Assembly: GCF_036226525.1 (NCBI RefSeq)
Contig: NZ_CP108487.1
Span: forward strand, 3,844,001-3,908,000
From: Kribbella sp. NBC_01245
GTDB taxonomy: Bacteria; Actinomycetota; Actinomycetes; Propionibacteriales; Kribbellaceae
Reading direction: 5' to 3'
Length of the DNA: 64,000 nucleotides
Shown: positions 26,586 to 35,170 of the stretch, in pieces
How positions within the stretch are numbered: position 1 is the stretch's first letter
Layout: each line of letters opens with the position of its first letter
The notes under the pieces: model-generated
Told to the model about the DNA's origin: nothing
The model's input: the letters and a program-made list of their open reading frames with translations, nothing else
The model's database searches: none
Translations under genes and position numbers: made by a program

Positions 26586-26987
26586 ATGCGACGGATTTCG
26601 ATAGCCCTGTCAGCGGCCTTGGTCCTGGTGGCCACGGTCTTCACCGCTCCAACGGCAATGGCCTCCGGCGAGTTCTCGGTCTGGAATTACCAGAACGGCG
26701 CCCGCTGCGACTTCTACGGCAACGCACCGTCCCTCGGACAGTGCACGAACACCAATTACCTGTACCACAACAACGGCAATCCCTGCTCTGGCTGTGACCA
26801 CATCAAGCTCTACTGGGGACGCGACTACACCGGCGCCTACCGCTGCATCCCGCCGGGTGAGATCGCGGGTGAGTACGCCCAGCCCGGCCTGACCTTCAAC
26901 CGAGTCGGCGAGAAGAGCGGGTCCTCCGGCCTCAACCAGACCATCTGGCGCAACGCGGCCTCGGCCAAGTGGTCGGGTCCCTGCTGA
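26586..26987 (+). CDS. small secreted protein, I36/crystallin-like pattern
   Basis: The 133-aa product begins RRISIALSAALVLVATVFTA with signal cleavage near AMASG. The mature part reads FSVWNYQNGARCDFYGNAP, LYHNNGNPCSGCDHIKLYWG and AYRCIPPGEIAG, with five or six cysteines. The Y/W-x-G-x-x-Y strand pattern recalls peptidase-inhibitor I36 and beta/gamma-crystallin-like secreted proteins, but the match is loose. It sits 55 bp after lacI on the same strand and could be cotranscribed. Confidence 0.65.
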   Translation: MRRISIALSAALVLVATVFTAPTAMASGEFSVWNYQNGARCDFYGNAPSLGQCTNTNYLYHNNGNPCSGCDHIKLYWGRDYTGAYRCIPPGEIAGEYAQPGLTFNRVGEKSGSSGLNQTIWRNAASAKWSGPC

Positions 26988-27000
26988 CGCGACAAACCTG

Positions 27001-27030
27001 AGGTGGGCCGGGTCGCCCCGGCCCACCTTT
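27001..27030. terminator. perfect hairpin terminator between convergent genes
   Basis: AGGTGGGCCGGG (27001-27012) pairs perfectly with CCCGGCCCACCT (27017-27028) around a four-base loop, followed by TTTG. It serves the plus-strand secreted gene and probably the GH172 operon from the other side. Confidence 0.88.
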
Positions 27031-27031
27031 G

Positions 27032-30000
27032 TCAGTTCAGCTTCAATCGGAGTACGTCGAGGCCGGCGAGGTAGCCGGTGGACGCCGCGTTCTTGCCTGT
27101 CACCGTCATGGTCAGGCGGTGTTTGCCCTGGGTGAGCGCGAGTGTGCCCGTCATCGGCGGCGCGATGACGACCCGGCCGGGCTCGTAACCGTCGAACGGC
27201 GTGCCGAAGGGCTTGCCGTCGATCGCCAGTTCGGCGATGCCGTAGTCGGGCGCCTTGGTCAGCACGGCCCCGATGTCGTACGTCCCGGTCGCCGGTACGT
27301 CGAACTCGACCTCGATCTTGTCGCCCGCGCTGTCCGCCCGGAACCACAGGTGCTGGTTGTTCGACCAGATCACGCCACAACAGTTGCCCTGGGCCTCGAC
27401 CGGCGCGTCCGCACTGATTGCCGGAAGCAACCACTCGGCCTCGATCAACGCCGTCGTACCCGAAGTCGCCGACGCTGCCGGGGACAACGCACTGCGATGA
27501 CCTGCGCCATCAACCGCGCGCACCCGGTAATGCCAGGTCTCACGCAACCCCAGGCCGCTGTGCCGGAAGGCCGGGACCGGAGTCTTGCCGACCAACGTCC
27601 CGAGCTCGGCCGGGTTGCGTGAGGCATAGACCTCATACGTCGCGACGCCAACGTTGTCGCGGCTGTCGGACCAGCTCACGGTGTTCTCGTTCGTCTCGCC
27701 GCCAACGGCCCGGACCGTTTCGACCGCCGTCGGACTCGTACGGTCCTGGAACGGCGCCACTCGGGAGACCACGTCGTACGACGAAGCCGTCCACGCAGGC
27801 GCTCCTTGGACAGCCTTGAGTTCGACCTTCAGCCGGGACTTGCCTGCCGTGAGGGATGCCGGCAAGTCGTACGAGTCCTCCAGCCAACGGGACGTCGTGT
27901 TGCCCAAAGGCTGGAGCCATCGGCCTGCTGGTTGACCGTCGACTCGTACATCAACCGCCTGCCACGGCTTGGCCTGGTCGCCGAGGCGGTTCAGCCGTAC
28001 GCCGCGGTTCTGACGGTCGATCGTGACGTTGAGGTCTACCGGCTGCGATGACACTGGCCTTGTTACCGGCAGACCGTCGAAGTCACCTTCGTACGTGCTG
28101 GTGAGGGCCGGGCCTTCAAGTTGCACGTGGTCGGTTTGCTTCAGTTGGTAGCCGGTCTGCCCGTACCAATAGGCCGTCGAACTGTAATCCGCGAGCTTGT
28201 CCGAGGCCGGCCCGTGCTCGATCCCGAAGCGCAGGCTCGACGAGAAGCCGATGGCGTCGCCGACGAGTAGACGGAAGGCGCCGGTGCAGTCGTACCGGCA
28301 GCCGTCGCCATCGGTCTCGTAGGCGGGATTGCCCGCGGTAGGCATGTTGTAGGTGATGCCGTCGCGGAAGTACCAGCCGGACTCGTAGAAGTCCTCCGTG
28401 CCGGTGCCGTGCCAGGCGGGCGAGAGGGCTCCGTCGACGTACACGCGTTCGTCACCCTCGAGGTACTCCCGCCGGTTCCCGCCCGGGATCAACCCGCGCA
28501 TGCTGTGCGTCACGCCGTAGAAGACGCCAGTGCCTTGCGTATCGAGGAACAGCCAGTCCTGCCCGTTGACGGTCTGACCGCTGTGCGAGGTCGCGTGGAA
28601 ATGGCCCGCTTTGACGCTCCGGCTGGGTGCGCTCGTCACTGCCGCGAGGCCTTGTGTGACTGGCGTTGGGCCGGTGTTGACCAACTCGACCTTGGCGGAA
28701 TAGGCGAACGGCATCGGCCACCAGGCGGTATACCAGCCGTCCGGACTGGCGTCGATCGACGAGAACAGCGTGCGGGTGTCGTACTCCCCGATACCCGAAC
28801 CGAAGAACTCGCCGAGTGGGGAATCGACCGTCGTCTGGCCGTCGAAGGTGATCCGCAGCCGCAGGTTCGTCAACAGGGCGTCGGACGCGGCCAGCGCGGC
28901 CGGATCGACCTGGTAGCGCTGCGTGCGAAGACCTTGCCAGGACTGCTGGTCGATCTTGTAGCCGTGGGCCAGCTCTTCACCAGGATGTGCTGGTCCAACG
29001 TCCATCACGTCCGTGCGGATCCACTGGCCGTCGATCTTGCTCTGTACGTCGTAGCGGAACTCGTTCACGTCGAGGTCCGACTCGTCGAAAACGTTGCTAA
29101 CGGCAAGTTTCGACTTGCCGCGAGTCAACTCGACAGGAAGCTCCAGCGTCTGGTCGGCCCAGCGGCCGGCCGGTTGCGCGGCACCACTGGACCACTCACC
29201 GGCGGGTTGGCCGTCGATCAGCAGGCGGCTTCGCTGGTTGCCGATCATCGGGTCGAACCGCTTGGTCAGCCGCACGCCGTCGTTGCCCGGAGCAACGGCG
29301 ACCGTGAAACTCGAACCACCCTTGAAGGCTCGCCCGTCGTCCACCACGCGAGGCGATCGGACCAGTTGCGGCAGCTTGAACCGCACCTCGGTCAGCTGGG
29401 CGGGACCGTTGACGCGCGCAACCGTCGTCGTACCACCTGGTTTGACCGCGAGCGGGGCCTGCCGCCGGATGGCTCCCGGATCGGCGGGCTTTGGATCCGC
29501 GAGGCCGAAGCGGCGTAGTTTTTCAATCACGTCGAGCGCCTGGTCGGCAGGGTTGAACGTTCGAATCCCTACAGAATCGGGGAAGGCGCGATACGAAACG
29601 TGGTAGAAGAGCGGGTTGTGCTGGACGGTGATGCGCATGCTGTCGCGGTACGGCATCGGCACCTTGAGTACGACACCACCAGCGGTGTCATCACCGTTCG
29701 CGACCAGCGGCCAGACGTACGGCGCACCGAGTTTGCCGGTGACGACGTCTTGGGCCTTCGCGTCCAGCACGGTCTTGCCGTCGAGCTCGATCCGGATCCA
29801 TCCGGTGTCGGTGACATCACCACCACCGGTCGGCCCGAACCGGGTGAACCAGATCGACTGGACCTCCCCGGCACCGGCCGCCTCGGCGATCACGCAGCCG
29901 GCGTCACTCGTCCGCAGGCAGGAGTACTGGCCGTCGAAGCCGTCGTTGTTACCGCCGGAGCGGTCGAAGCTGGAGAACTGGCGGGACTGCTCGCCGGACC

Positions 30001-30145
30001 GGGATTCGCCGGTCCGGTCGAGCTGGCGGTAGAGATCCCAACCGACCAACCGGTTGCTGTCAGCAACAGTTTCAACCGATGCGTTGGCCGGAACGGCGGG
30101 AATCAGTAACGCTAGAAGGGCAGGCAGAACTAAGCCTTTGAGCAT
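27032..30145 (-). CDS. secreted GH172 (DUF2961) glycoside hydrolase with FN3 and C-terminal carbohydrate-binding-like domain
   Basis: The 1037-aa secreted enzyme has a signal peptide (LVLPALLALLIPAVPANA). The DUF2961 fold includes FSSFDRSGGNNDGFDG and EVQSIWFTRFGPTGGGDV near the N-terminus, and the hallmark GTGTEDFYESGWYFRDG in the middle. An FN3 domain (about 804-897) and a C-terminal beta-sandwich (about 898-1037, IEAEWLLPAISADA) follow. GH172 members act on fructofuranosides or D-arabinofuranosides, including mycobacterial arabinan. It is the last gene of an operon with an RbsABC-type importer 48 bp upstream, so it probably releases a pentose or furanose for that importer. Confidence 0.88.
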   Translation of the reverse strand: MLKGLVLPALLALLIPAVPANASVETVADSNRLVGWDLYRQLDRTGESRSGEQSRQFSSFDRSGGNNDGFDGQYSCLRTSDAGCVIAEAAGAGEVQSIWFTRFGPTGGGDVTDTGWIRIELDGKTVLDAKAQDVVTGKLGAPYVWPLVANGDDTAGGVVLKVPMPYRDSMRITVQHNPLFYHVSYRAFPDSVGIRTFNPADQALDVIEKLRRFGLADPKPADPGAIRRQAPLAVKPGGTTTVARVNGPAQLTEVRFKLPQLVRSPRVVDDGRAFKGGSSFTVAVAPGNDGVRLTKRFDPMIGNQRSRLLIDGQPAGEWSSGAAQPAGRWADQTLELPVELTRGKSKLAVSNVFDESDLDVNEFRYDVQSKIDGQWIRTDVMDVGPAHPGEELAHGYKIDQQSWQGLRTQRYQVDPAALAASDALLTNLRLRITFDGQTTVDSPLGEFFGSGIGEYDTRTLFSSIDASPDGWYTAWWPMPFAYSAKVELVNTGPTPVTQGLAAVTSAPSRSVKAGHFHATSHSGQTVNGQDWLFLDTQGTGVFYGVTHSMRGLIPGGNRREYLEGDERVYVDGALSPAWHGTGTEDFYESGWYFRDGITYNMPTAGNPAYETDGDGCRYDCTGAFRLLVGDAIGFSSSLRFGIEHGPASDKLADYSSTAYWYGQTGYQLKQTDHVQLEGPALTSTYEGDFDGLPVTRPVSSQPVDLNVTIDRQNRGVRLNRLGDQAKPWQAVDVRVDGQPAGRWLQPLGNTTSRWLEDSYDLPASLTAGKSRLKVELKAVQGAPAWTASSYDVVSRVAPFQDRTSPTAVETVRAVGGETNENTVSWSDSRDNVGVATYEVYASRNPAELGTLVGKTPVPAFRHSGLGLRETWHYRVRAVDGAGHRSALSPAASATSGTTALIEAEWLLPAISADAPVEAQGNCCGVIWSNNQHLWFRADSAGDKIEVEFDVPATGTYDIGAVLTKAPDYGIAELAIDGKPFGTPFDGYEPGRVVIAPPMTGTLALTQGKHRLTMTVTGKNAASTGYLAGLDVLRLKLN

Positions 30146-30193
30146 GGCGGGCTCCTCAGGTCTATTTGTTCAGGGCTGTTTGAGGCCTTGCGG

Positions 30194-31207
30194 TCAGCCG
30201 GTCGGGTTCTCCTCGGCGTAGATCGACGCGGCGTTGCTCTTGTCGATCAGCCGGGTGGTCAGGGTCTGCGAACGCTCGATGGTGCCGCAGTCGACCAGCA
30301 GCTTCTTGGCCGCGGCGATCGCTTCCTTACCGTTGGTCGGATAGGTGAAGGTGGCAGTCAAACGGCCCTGTTCGACGGCCTTGATACCACCGGACGGGAT
30401 CGGCAACGCATCGATGCCGATGAACTTCATCTCCTTCTCGCGACCGACCGCCTTCGCCGCCAGGTAGGCGCCTTCGGCCATCGGGTCGTTGTGCGCGTAG
30501 ACCACGTCGATCTTCGGATTGGCCTTCAGCAACGCGTCCATCTGCGCCTGGCCCTTCTCCCGCAGCCAGTCGCCACTCGCGGTCGCGACGACCTTCACCT
30601 TGGGATTGGCCTTGATCCCAGCAGCGAAGCCCTGGTTGCGCTCGGCCTGCGGGGTGGCGCCGGCCAGGCCCTTGAGCTCGACCACGTTGCCGCCGTTCGG
30701 TAGCACCTTCTCGGCGACGTACTTGCCGGCCTCGGTGCCGATCTCCACGTTGTCGCCGCCGATGAACCCTGTGTAGGCATCGCCCTCGACCTTGCGGTCC
30801 AGCACGATCACCGGGATGCCCTTGTCGAAGGCCTTCTTCACCACCGCCGTGAGCGGTTTGGCCTCGTTCGGGCTGATGAGCAGCAGGTCGATCTGCTGGG
30901 TGATGTAGTTCTCGACATCCGCGACCTGCTTGGCGTTGTCCTGCGCAGCGTCGGCGAACTTCACCTCGAACTGCGGCACCTCCTTGGCGGCGGCCGCGAT
31001 GTCGTCGTCCATCCGCTGCCGGTACGGCTCGGCCTTGTTGGCCTGGCTCATCCCGATCACATACTTGCCGTCGTCCCCTTGGCAGGACTTGGAACCCTGC
31101 GCCTGTGGGGTTTCCGACGTGCGCTCGCTCGTGGTGCCGCAACCGGTGAGCACCAACGCGGCGACGGCCGCGACGGCGAGCGGGCTCTTCAGGTGTCGCA
31201 TGGTCAT
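30194..31207 (-). CDS. sugar ABC transporter substrate-binding lipoprotein, RbsB/YtfQ-like
   Basis: The 337-aa lipoprotein has lipobox LVLTGC and a Peripla_BP_4 fold: KYVIGMSQANKAEPYRQRMD, IDLLLISPNEAKPLTAVVKK, VIVLDRKVEGDAYTGFIGGD, DVVYAHNDPMAEGAYLAAKA and FIGIDALPIPSGGI. The motif set resembles the YtfQ/RbsB group that binds pyranose or furanose sugars. The ATG at 31207 has AAAGG; an ATG six bases later is possible. It lies between the permease and the GH172 gene. Confidence 0.92.
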   Translation of the reverse strand: MTMRHLKSPLAVAAVAALVLTGCGTTSERTSETPQAQGSKSCQGDDGKYVIGMSQANKAEPYRQRMDDDIAAAAKEVPQFEVKFADAAQDNAKQVADVENYITQQIDLLLISPNEAKPLTAVVKKAFDKGIPVIVLDRKVEGDAYTGFIGGDNVEIGTEAGKYVAEKVLPNGGNVVELKGLAGATPQAERNQGFAAGIKANPKVKVVATASGDWLREKGQAQMDALLKANPKIDVVYAHNDPMAEGAYLAAKAVGREKEMKFIGIDALPIPSGGIKAVEQGRLTATFTYPTNGKEAIAAAKKLLVDCGTIERSQTLTTRLIDKSNAASIYAEENPTG

Positions 31208-31216
31208 GCCTTTCTG

Positions 31217-32236
31217 TCAGGAGGCGGGTCGCAGCCGTTGCAGCGCGGCCGCCGCGACGATGACGAGACCCTTGATCAACAGCTGGATGTTGGAGTCGAT
31301 GTTGTTCAGGGCAAGGATGTTGTTCAGTACGCCGAGCAGCAGCGCGCCCGCCACCGTCCCGGCGACGGATCCGCGGCCGCCGGCCAGACTGGTGCCGCCG
31401 ATCACCACGGCCGCGATCGCGTCCAGCTCGTAGCCGATACCGTCGTTCGGGCTGCCCTGGTTGAGCTGAACGGCGTGCACGATGCCGGCCAACGCCGCGA
31501 GCAGTCCGCAGATCGCGAAGACGGCGATCTTGACCCGGTTGACCGGTACGCCGGACAGCCGCGCGGCCTTCTCGTTGCCGCCGACGGCGTACAGATGCCG
31601 GGCGAAGGCGCTGACCCGCAGGAACACCACGGCCGCGATCGCCACCACGGCGAAGATCAGCACCGGGATCGGCACCAGCCCGCCGAACGTCCGCTCGCCC
31701 AGGATCGCGAACGACTCCGGCGCCTCGTTCGGCCCGTCGCCGTACGCGATCGCGACGCCCTGCCCGTCGGACCAGATCCGGGCCAGCCCGCGCGCTATCT
31801 GCAGACCGGCCAGCGTGACGATGAACGACTGGATGCCGATCATCGCGGTCGCCATCCCCTGCAGCGCGCCGAAGACCAGTCCGAGCAGCAGCACGAGCGC
31901 CACCGACGGCAGGAAACCCCAGTCACTTTCGACCATCAGCACGGCCGAACCGACCGCCGCGAGGCCGAGCATCGCGCCCACCGACAGGTCGATACCGCCG
32001 ATCAGGATCACGAACGTCATACCGATCGCGATGATGCCGATCTCGGAGACGGCCCGGACGACGTTGGCCAGGTTGTCGGCGCTGAGGAAGAGGATCTCGC
32101 CGTTGCGCCGGGGCGAGAAGACGATCGCCGCGATGAACACCGCGAGCAGGCCGAACACGCTCTGGAAGCGGAACAGCACCTCCGTCCTGCTCTGGCGGGT
32201 TGTCTCGATCGTTGTGTCGGTCGTTGTTTGGGTCAC
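31217..32236 (-). CDS. sugar ABC transporter permease, RbsC/AraH-type
   Basis: The 339-aa permease has about ten hydrophobic segments and the BPD_transp_2 signatures SEIGIIAIGMTFVILIGGID, LSVGAMLGLAAV, GIQSFIVTLAGLQIARGLAR and GGTSLAGGRGSVAGTVAGAL. It forms the membrane channel of a monosaccharide importer, probably as a homodimer since only one permease gene is present. Its GTG start overlaps the ATPase stop (GTGA). Confidence 0.93.
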   Translation of the reverse strand: MTQTTTDTTIETTRQSRTEVLFRFQSVFGLLAVFIAAIVFSPRRNGEILFLSADNLANVVRAVSEIGIIAIGMTFVILIGGIDLSVGAMLGLAAVGSAVLMVESDWGFLPSVALVLLLGLVFGALQGMATAMIGIQSFIVTLAGLQIARGLARIWSDGQGVAIAYGDGPNEAPESFAILGERTFGGLVPIPVLIFAVVAIAAVVFLRVSAFARHLYAVGGNEKAARLSGVPVNRVKIAVFAICGLLAALAGIVHAVQLNQGSPNDGIGYELDAIAAVVIGGTSLAGGRGSVAGTVAGALLLGVLNNILALNNIDSNIQLLIKGLVIVAAAALQRLRPAS

Positions 32237-33789
32237 CGCACTCCTTCAGCCTTGTCGAAAAGCGTGCCTTCGCCCATCGCCGCGGCGAGCAGATCGCCCT
32301 CACTCGCACCGGCCGTCGCGAACTCGGCCACGTTCCGCCCGTCTTTGAGTACGACGACCCGGTCGCAGACACCGATCAGCTCGGGCAGTTCCGACGACGC
32401 GAGCAGTACGCCGAGTCCCTGCGCGGCCAATTCGCCCAGCAGGCGGTAGATCTCGGCCTTGGCGCCAACGTCCACGCCGCGCGTCGGTTCGTCCAGGAGC
32501 AGCAAGCGCGGCCCGGTCAGCATCATCCGGCCGAACACCACCTTTTGCTGGTTGCCGCCCGAAAGCGTGCCGACTTCGTCCTGTAACCGGCCGAACTTGA
32601 GCCGCAGCCGGTCGGCCATCCGGATCGCGGCAGCCCGTTCCTTCCGCCGCGTAACCACGCCGGCCGTGCCGTAGGTCGGGAGGCTCGACACCACCGTGTT
32701 CGCGAGGATCGAGTGGAACAACACCAGCCCGGAGGCGCGTCGATCCTCCGGCACGAACCCGATGCCCTGCTTAAGCGCCTGCCGTGGACTACTCGGGCGA
32801 ATCTCCTTACCCGCAAGGACGATCCGGCCCGCGACGGCACCACGCGGCGCAACGCCGTACAGCGTCTCGAGGAGTTCGGTACGACCCGCGCCGAGCAGTC
32901 CGGCCAGCCCGACGATCTCGCCCGCCTTCACGGTCAGGGAGATACCGGCTGGATCGCGACGGCCGGGGCGCGGACGGCGTGGCGTCAGCGCGAGGTCGTC
33001 GACGCGGAGCAGCTCGGCACCGGTCGGCGCGTCCGGCGTGGTGAACAACGTCTGCACCGGGCGTCCGACCATCGCCTCGACCACCTCGGCCGTACTGAGT
33101 TCGCGTGGGTCGAAGCTCGCCACGTTCCGGCCGTTGCGCAGCACGCTGGCCCGGTCGGCGATCTGCGCGATCTCCTCCATCCGATGCGAGATGTAGACGA
33201 TGCCGACGCCGGCGCGACGCAATTCCCGGATCACCACGAAGAGACGTTCGACCTCGGACGTCGTGAGGGCCGACGTCGGCTCGTCCATCACCAGGACGCG
33301 CGCGTCGAGCGAGATGGCCTTCGCGATCGTGACGAGCTGTTGCTCACCAACGCGCAACTCGCCCACCGGACGGCCCGGATCGAGGTCGACCCCGCTGCGC
33401 GTCAGCAACGCCTTGGCCTCGCGATACATCCGGCGCCGGTCGACCGTACGCAGACTGGTCCGCAACTCCCGGCCGAGGAAGATGTTGTCCGCGACCGACA
33501 GACCAGGTACGAGGTCGAGCTCCTGGTGGATCATCGCGATCCCGGCTGTCTGCGCATCGGTCGGCCCGGCGAATCGGACCGGTTGACCGTCGACCTCGAT
33601 ATCGCCTTCGTAGTCGGTGATATCGCCGGACAGGATCCGCATCAACGTGCTCTTGCCCGCGCCGTTCTCTCCGAGCAGGGCGTGCACCTCCCCGGCGCCG
33701 AGCGTGAACCCGACGCCCTCACACGCACGCACGCCGCCGTACCGCTTGCCGATTCCGGCCATCCGGACCAGCACGGACTCCTCGGCCAT
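32233..33789 (-). CDS. sugar ABC transporter ATP-binding protein with two ATPase domains, RbsA/XylG-type
   Basis: The 518-aa protein has two fused ABC ATPase domains. The first has Walker A LLGENGAGKSTL, Q-loop MIHQELDLVP and Walker B VLVMDEPTSAL, with a weak signature VGELRVGEQQLV. The second has degenerate Walker A LAGLLGAGRTELLE, signature LSGGNQQKVVFG and Walker B LLLLDEPTRGVDVGAKAEIY. The asymmetry is normal for RbsA-type proteins. The ATG has GGAGGTGAC. It is the first gene of the importer/GH172 operon, 17 bp downstream of a LacI-type operator. Confidence 0.95.
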   Translation of the reverse strand: MAEESVLVRMAGIGKRYGGVRACEGVGFTLGAGEVHALLGENGAGKSTLMRILSGDITDYEGDIEVDGQPVRFAGPTDAQTAGIAMIHQELDLVPGLSVADNIFLGRELRTSLRTVDRRRMYREAKALLTRSGVDLDPGRPVGELRVGEQQLVTIAKAISLDARVLVMDEPTSALTTSEVERLFVVIRELRRAGVGIVYISHRMEEIAQIADRASVLRNGRNVASFDPRELSTAEVVEAMVGRPVQTLFTTPDAPTGAELLRVDDLALTPRRPRPGRRDPAGISLTVKAGEIVGLAGLLGAGRTELLETLYGVAPRGAVAGRIVLAGKEIRPSSPRQALKQGIGFVPEDRRASGLVLFHSILANTVVSSLPTYGTAGVVTRRKERAAAIRMADRLRLKFGRLQDEVGTLSGGNQQKVVFGRMMLTGPRLLLLDEPTRGVDVGAKAEIYRLLGELAAQGLGVLLASSELPELIGVCDRVVVLKDGRNVAEFATAGASEGDLLAAAMGEGTLFDKAEGVR

Positions 33790-33805
33790 GTCACCTCCGC
33801 GGCTG

Positions 33806-33829
33806 GGTCGAGTAATCGATTTCCCGGAC
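33806..33829 (-). promoter_or_regulatory. LacI-type operator ahead of the ABC/GH172 operon
   Basis: The 24-base window contains GAGTAATCGATTTCCCGGAC and matches 17 of 24 positions of the palindrome at 25468-25491, with a CG centre in place of CC. It lies 17-40 bp before the ATPase start codon, a good position to block transcription. Confidence 0.65.
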
Positions 33830-33867
33830 GCTAGACCTGGCGCCGCCCAAGCGTCAACCCCCGAGCC

Positions 33868-33898
33868 ACATCTTCGGGCCGCGAGTGGTCGGAAGATG
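33868..33898. repeat. interspersed CGACCACTCG repeat inside a CATCTTC/GAAGATG hairpin
   Basis: CATCTTC (about 33869-33875) and GAAGATG (33892-33898) are inverses and enclose CGAGTGGTCG (33882-33891). Read on the minus strand it matches the copy at 14245 over CGACCACTCG-y-GGCC-(n)GAAGATG-like sequence. It is upstream of the ABC operon. Confidence 0.5.
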
Positions 33899-34000
33899 AG
33901 GAACCACGCTAGGTCGCCCCGCCGGCACCTCCCACCCCTTCGAACCCAGTCGAATCCCCACCCGCCTTGACCGCGGGGAATCGCGGGTTGGGGTTGGGGG

Positions 34001-35161
34001 TTAGGCCTCGTTCAGCCAGGCGTTGACGGAGGCGTTGTGTTCGCCTAGGCGGGGTGGGGGGAGGTTGGTTTCGCGGGCGCCGGCGTAGGGGTGGTCGTCG
34101 AAGCGGAGGGGTGGGCCGGGGAGCTGGATCTTGCCGAGGGTCGGGTGGTCGACGTCGATCAGCAATCCCTGCGACCGGGTCTGCTCCCACTCGTACACCT
34201 CGGCGATGTCGCGCACCTTGCCCGCGGGAATGCCCGTCGCCGCGAGCCGGACCAACCAGTCGTCAGAGGGCTTCTCGGCGAAGGCGGTCTCGATCGCCTC
34301 GGTCAACGCGTCGCGGTTGGCGACCCGTACGGCGTTGGTGGCGAATCGCTCGTCGGCCGGATCCAGGCCCACGATCGGCGCGAACATCCGCCACTGGCCT
34401 TCGCTGCCGACTGCCACCTGGACGATGCCGTCTTGCGTCCGATAGAGGCCGTACGGCGCGATCTGCGCGTGGTGGTTGCCGACTCGGCCGGGCACCTCGC
34501 CGGCGACGGTCCACTTGGTGCCGTGGAAAGCGTGGACGCCGACGACCGAGGCCAGCAGGCTGGTTCGCACCACGCGGCCGCGGCCGCTGATGGACCGCTC
34601 GTGGATGGCGGCGAGCACGCCGTACGCGCCGTACATCCCGGCGAGCAGATCCGCGATCGGCACGCCCGTCTTCGTGGGTTCGGTCTCGCCGGTGATGCTC
34701 ATCAGACCGCCTTCGCCCTGCGCGATCTGGTCGTACCCGGCGCGACCGCCCTCCGGCCCGTCATGCCCGAAACCGGTGATCGAGAGAATGACCAGCCCTG
34801 GGTTCAGCTCGTGCAGGGCGTCGACCGAGAAGCCGAGGCGGTCGAGCACACCGGGACGGAAGTTCTCCAGCAGTACGTCGGCCTTCCGGATCAACCTGGT
34901 CAGGAATTCCTTGCCCTCGGGCGATTTCAGGTCCGCCGTGACGGATTCCTTGTTCCGGTTGGCCGACAGGAAGTACGTCGACTCGCGCGCGTCCTCCGGC
35001 CCGGCGAAAGGTGGACCCCAGCCCCGGCTGTCGTCACCACCCTCAGGCGTCTCCACCTTGATCACCCGCGCACCGAGATCCCCCAGCATCATCGCGGCAT
35101 GCGGCCCGGCCAGGGCCCTCGTAAGGTCAACAACCACCAGGTCCGAAAGAAGGTTCTGCAC
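34001..35161 (-). CDS. CaiB/BaiF family CoA-transferase
   Basis: The 386-aa class III CoA-transferase moves CoA between carboxylic acids. Family motifs are VVDLTRALAGPHAAMMLGDL, GARVIKVETPEGGDDSRGWG, SANRNKESVTADLKSPEG, DVLLENFRPGVLDRLGF, and the catalytic Asp in RAGYDQIAQGEGG. The length and C-terminal HDHP-like FDDHPYAG and LGEHN are usual for the family. It starts nine bp after the alpha/beta hydrolase stop, so it closes a four-gene operon with SDR and membrane protein. The acyl substrate is unknown; formyl-CoA:oxalate, carnitine and alpha-methylacyl-CoA racemase-like members share this fold. Confidence 0.93.
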   Translation of the reverse strand: MQNLLSDLVVVDLTRALAGPHAAMMLGDLGARVIKVETPEGGDDSRGWGPPFAGPEDARESTYFLSANRNKESVTADLKSPEGKEFLTRLIRKADVLLENFRPGVLDRLGFSVDALHELNPGLVILSITGFGHDGPEGGRAGYDQIAQGEGGLMSITGETEPTKTGVPIADLLAGMYGAYGVLAAIHERSISGRGRVVRTSLLASVVGVHAFHGTKWTVAGEVPGRVGNHHAQIAPYGLYRTQDGIVQVAVGSEGQWRMFAPIVGLDPADERFATNAVRVANRDALTEAIETAFAEKPSDDWLVRLAATGIPAGKVRDIAEVYEWEQTRSQGLLIDVDHPTLGKIQLPGPPLRFDDHPYAGARETNLPPPRLGEHNASVNAWLNEA

Positions 35162-35170
35162 TCCCCCACC

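Noticed and set aside
27032-30145. Polysaccharide lyase or generic carbohydrate-binding protein
   Set aside because: The GTGTEDFYESGWYF motif and overall layout fit DUF2961/GH172 well.
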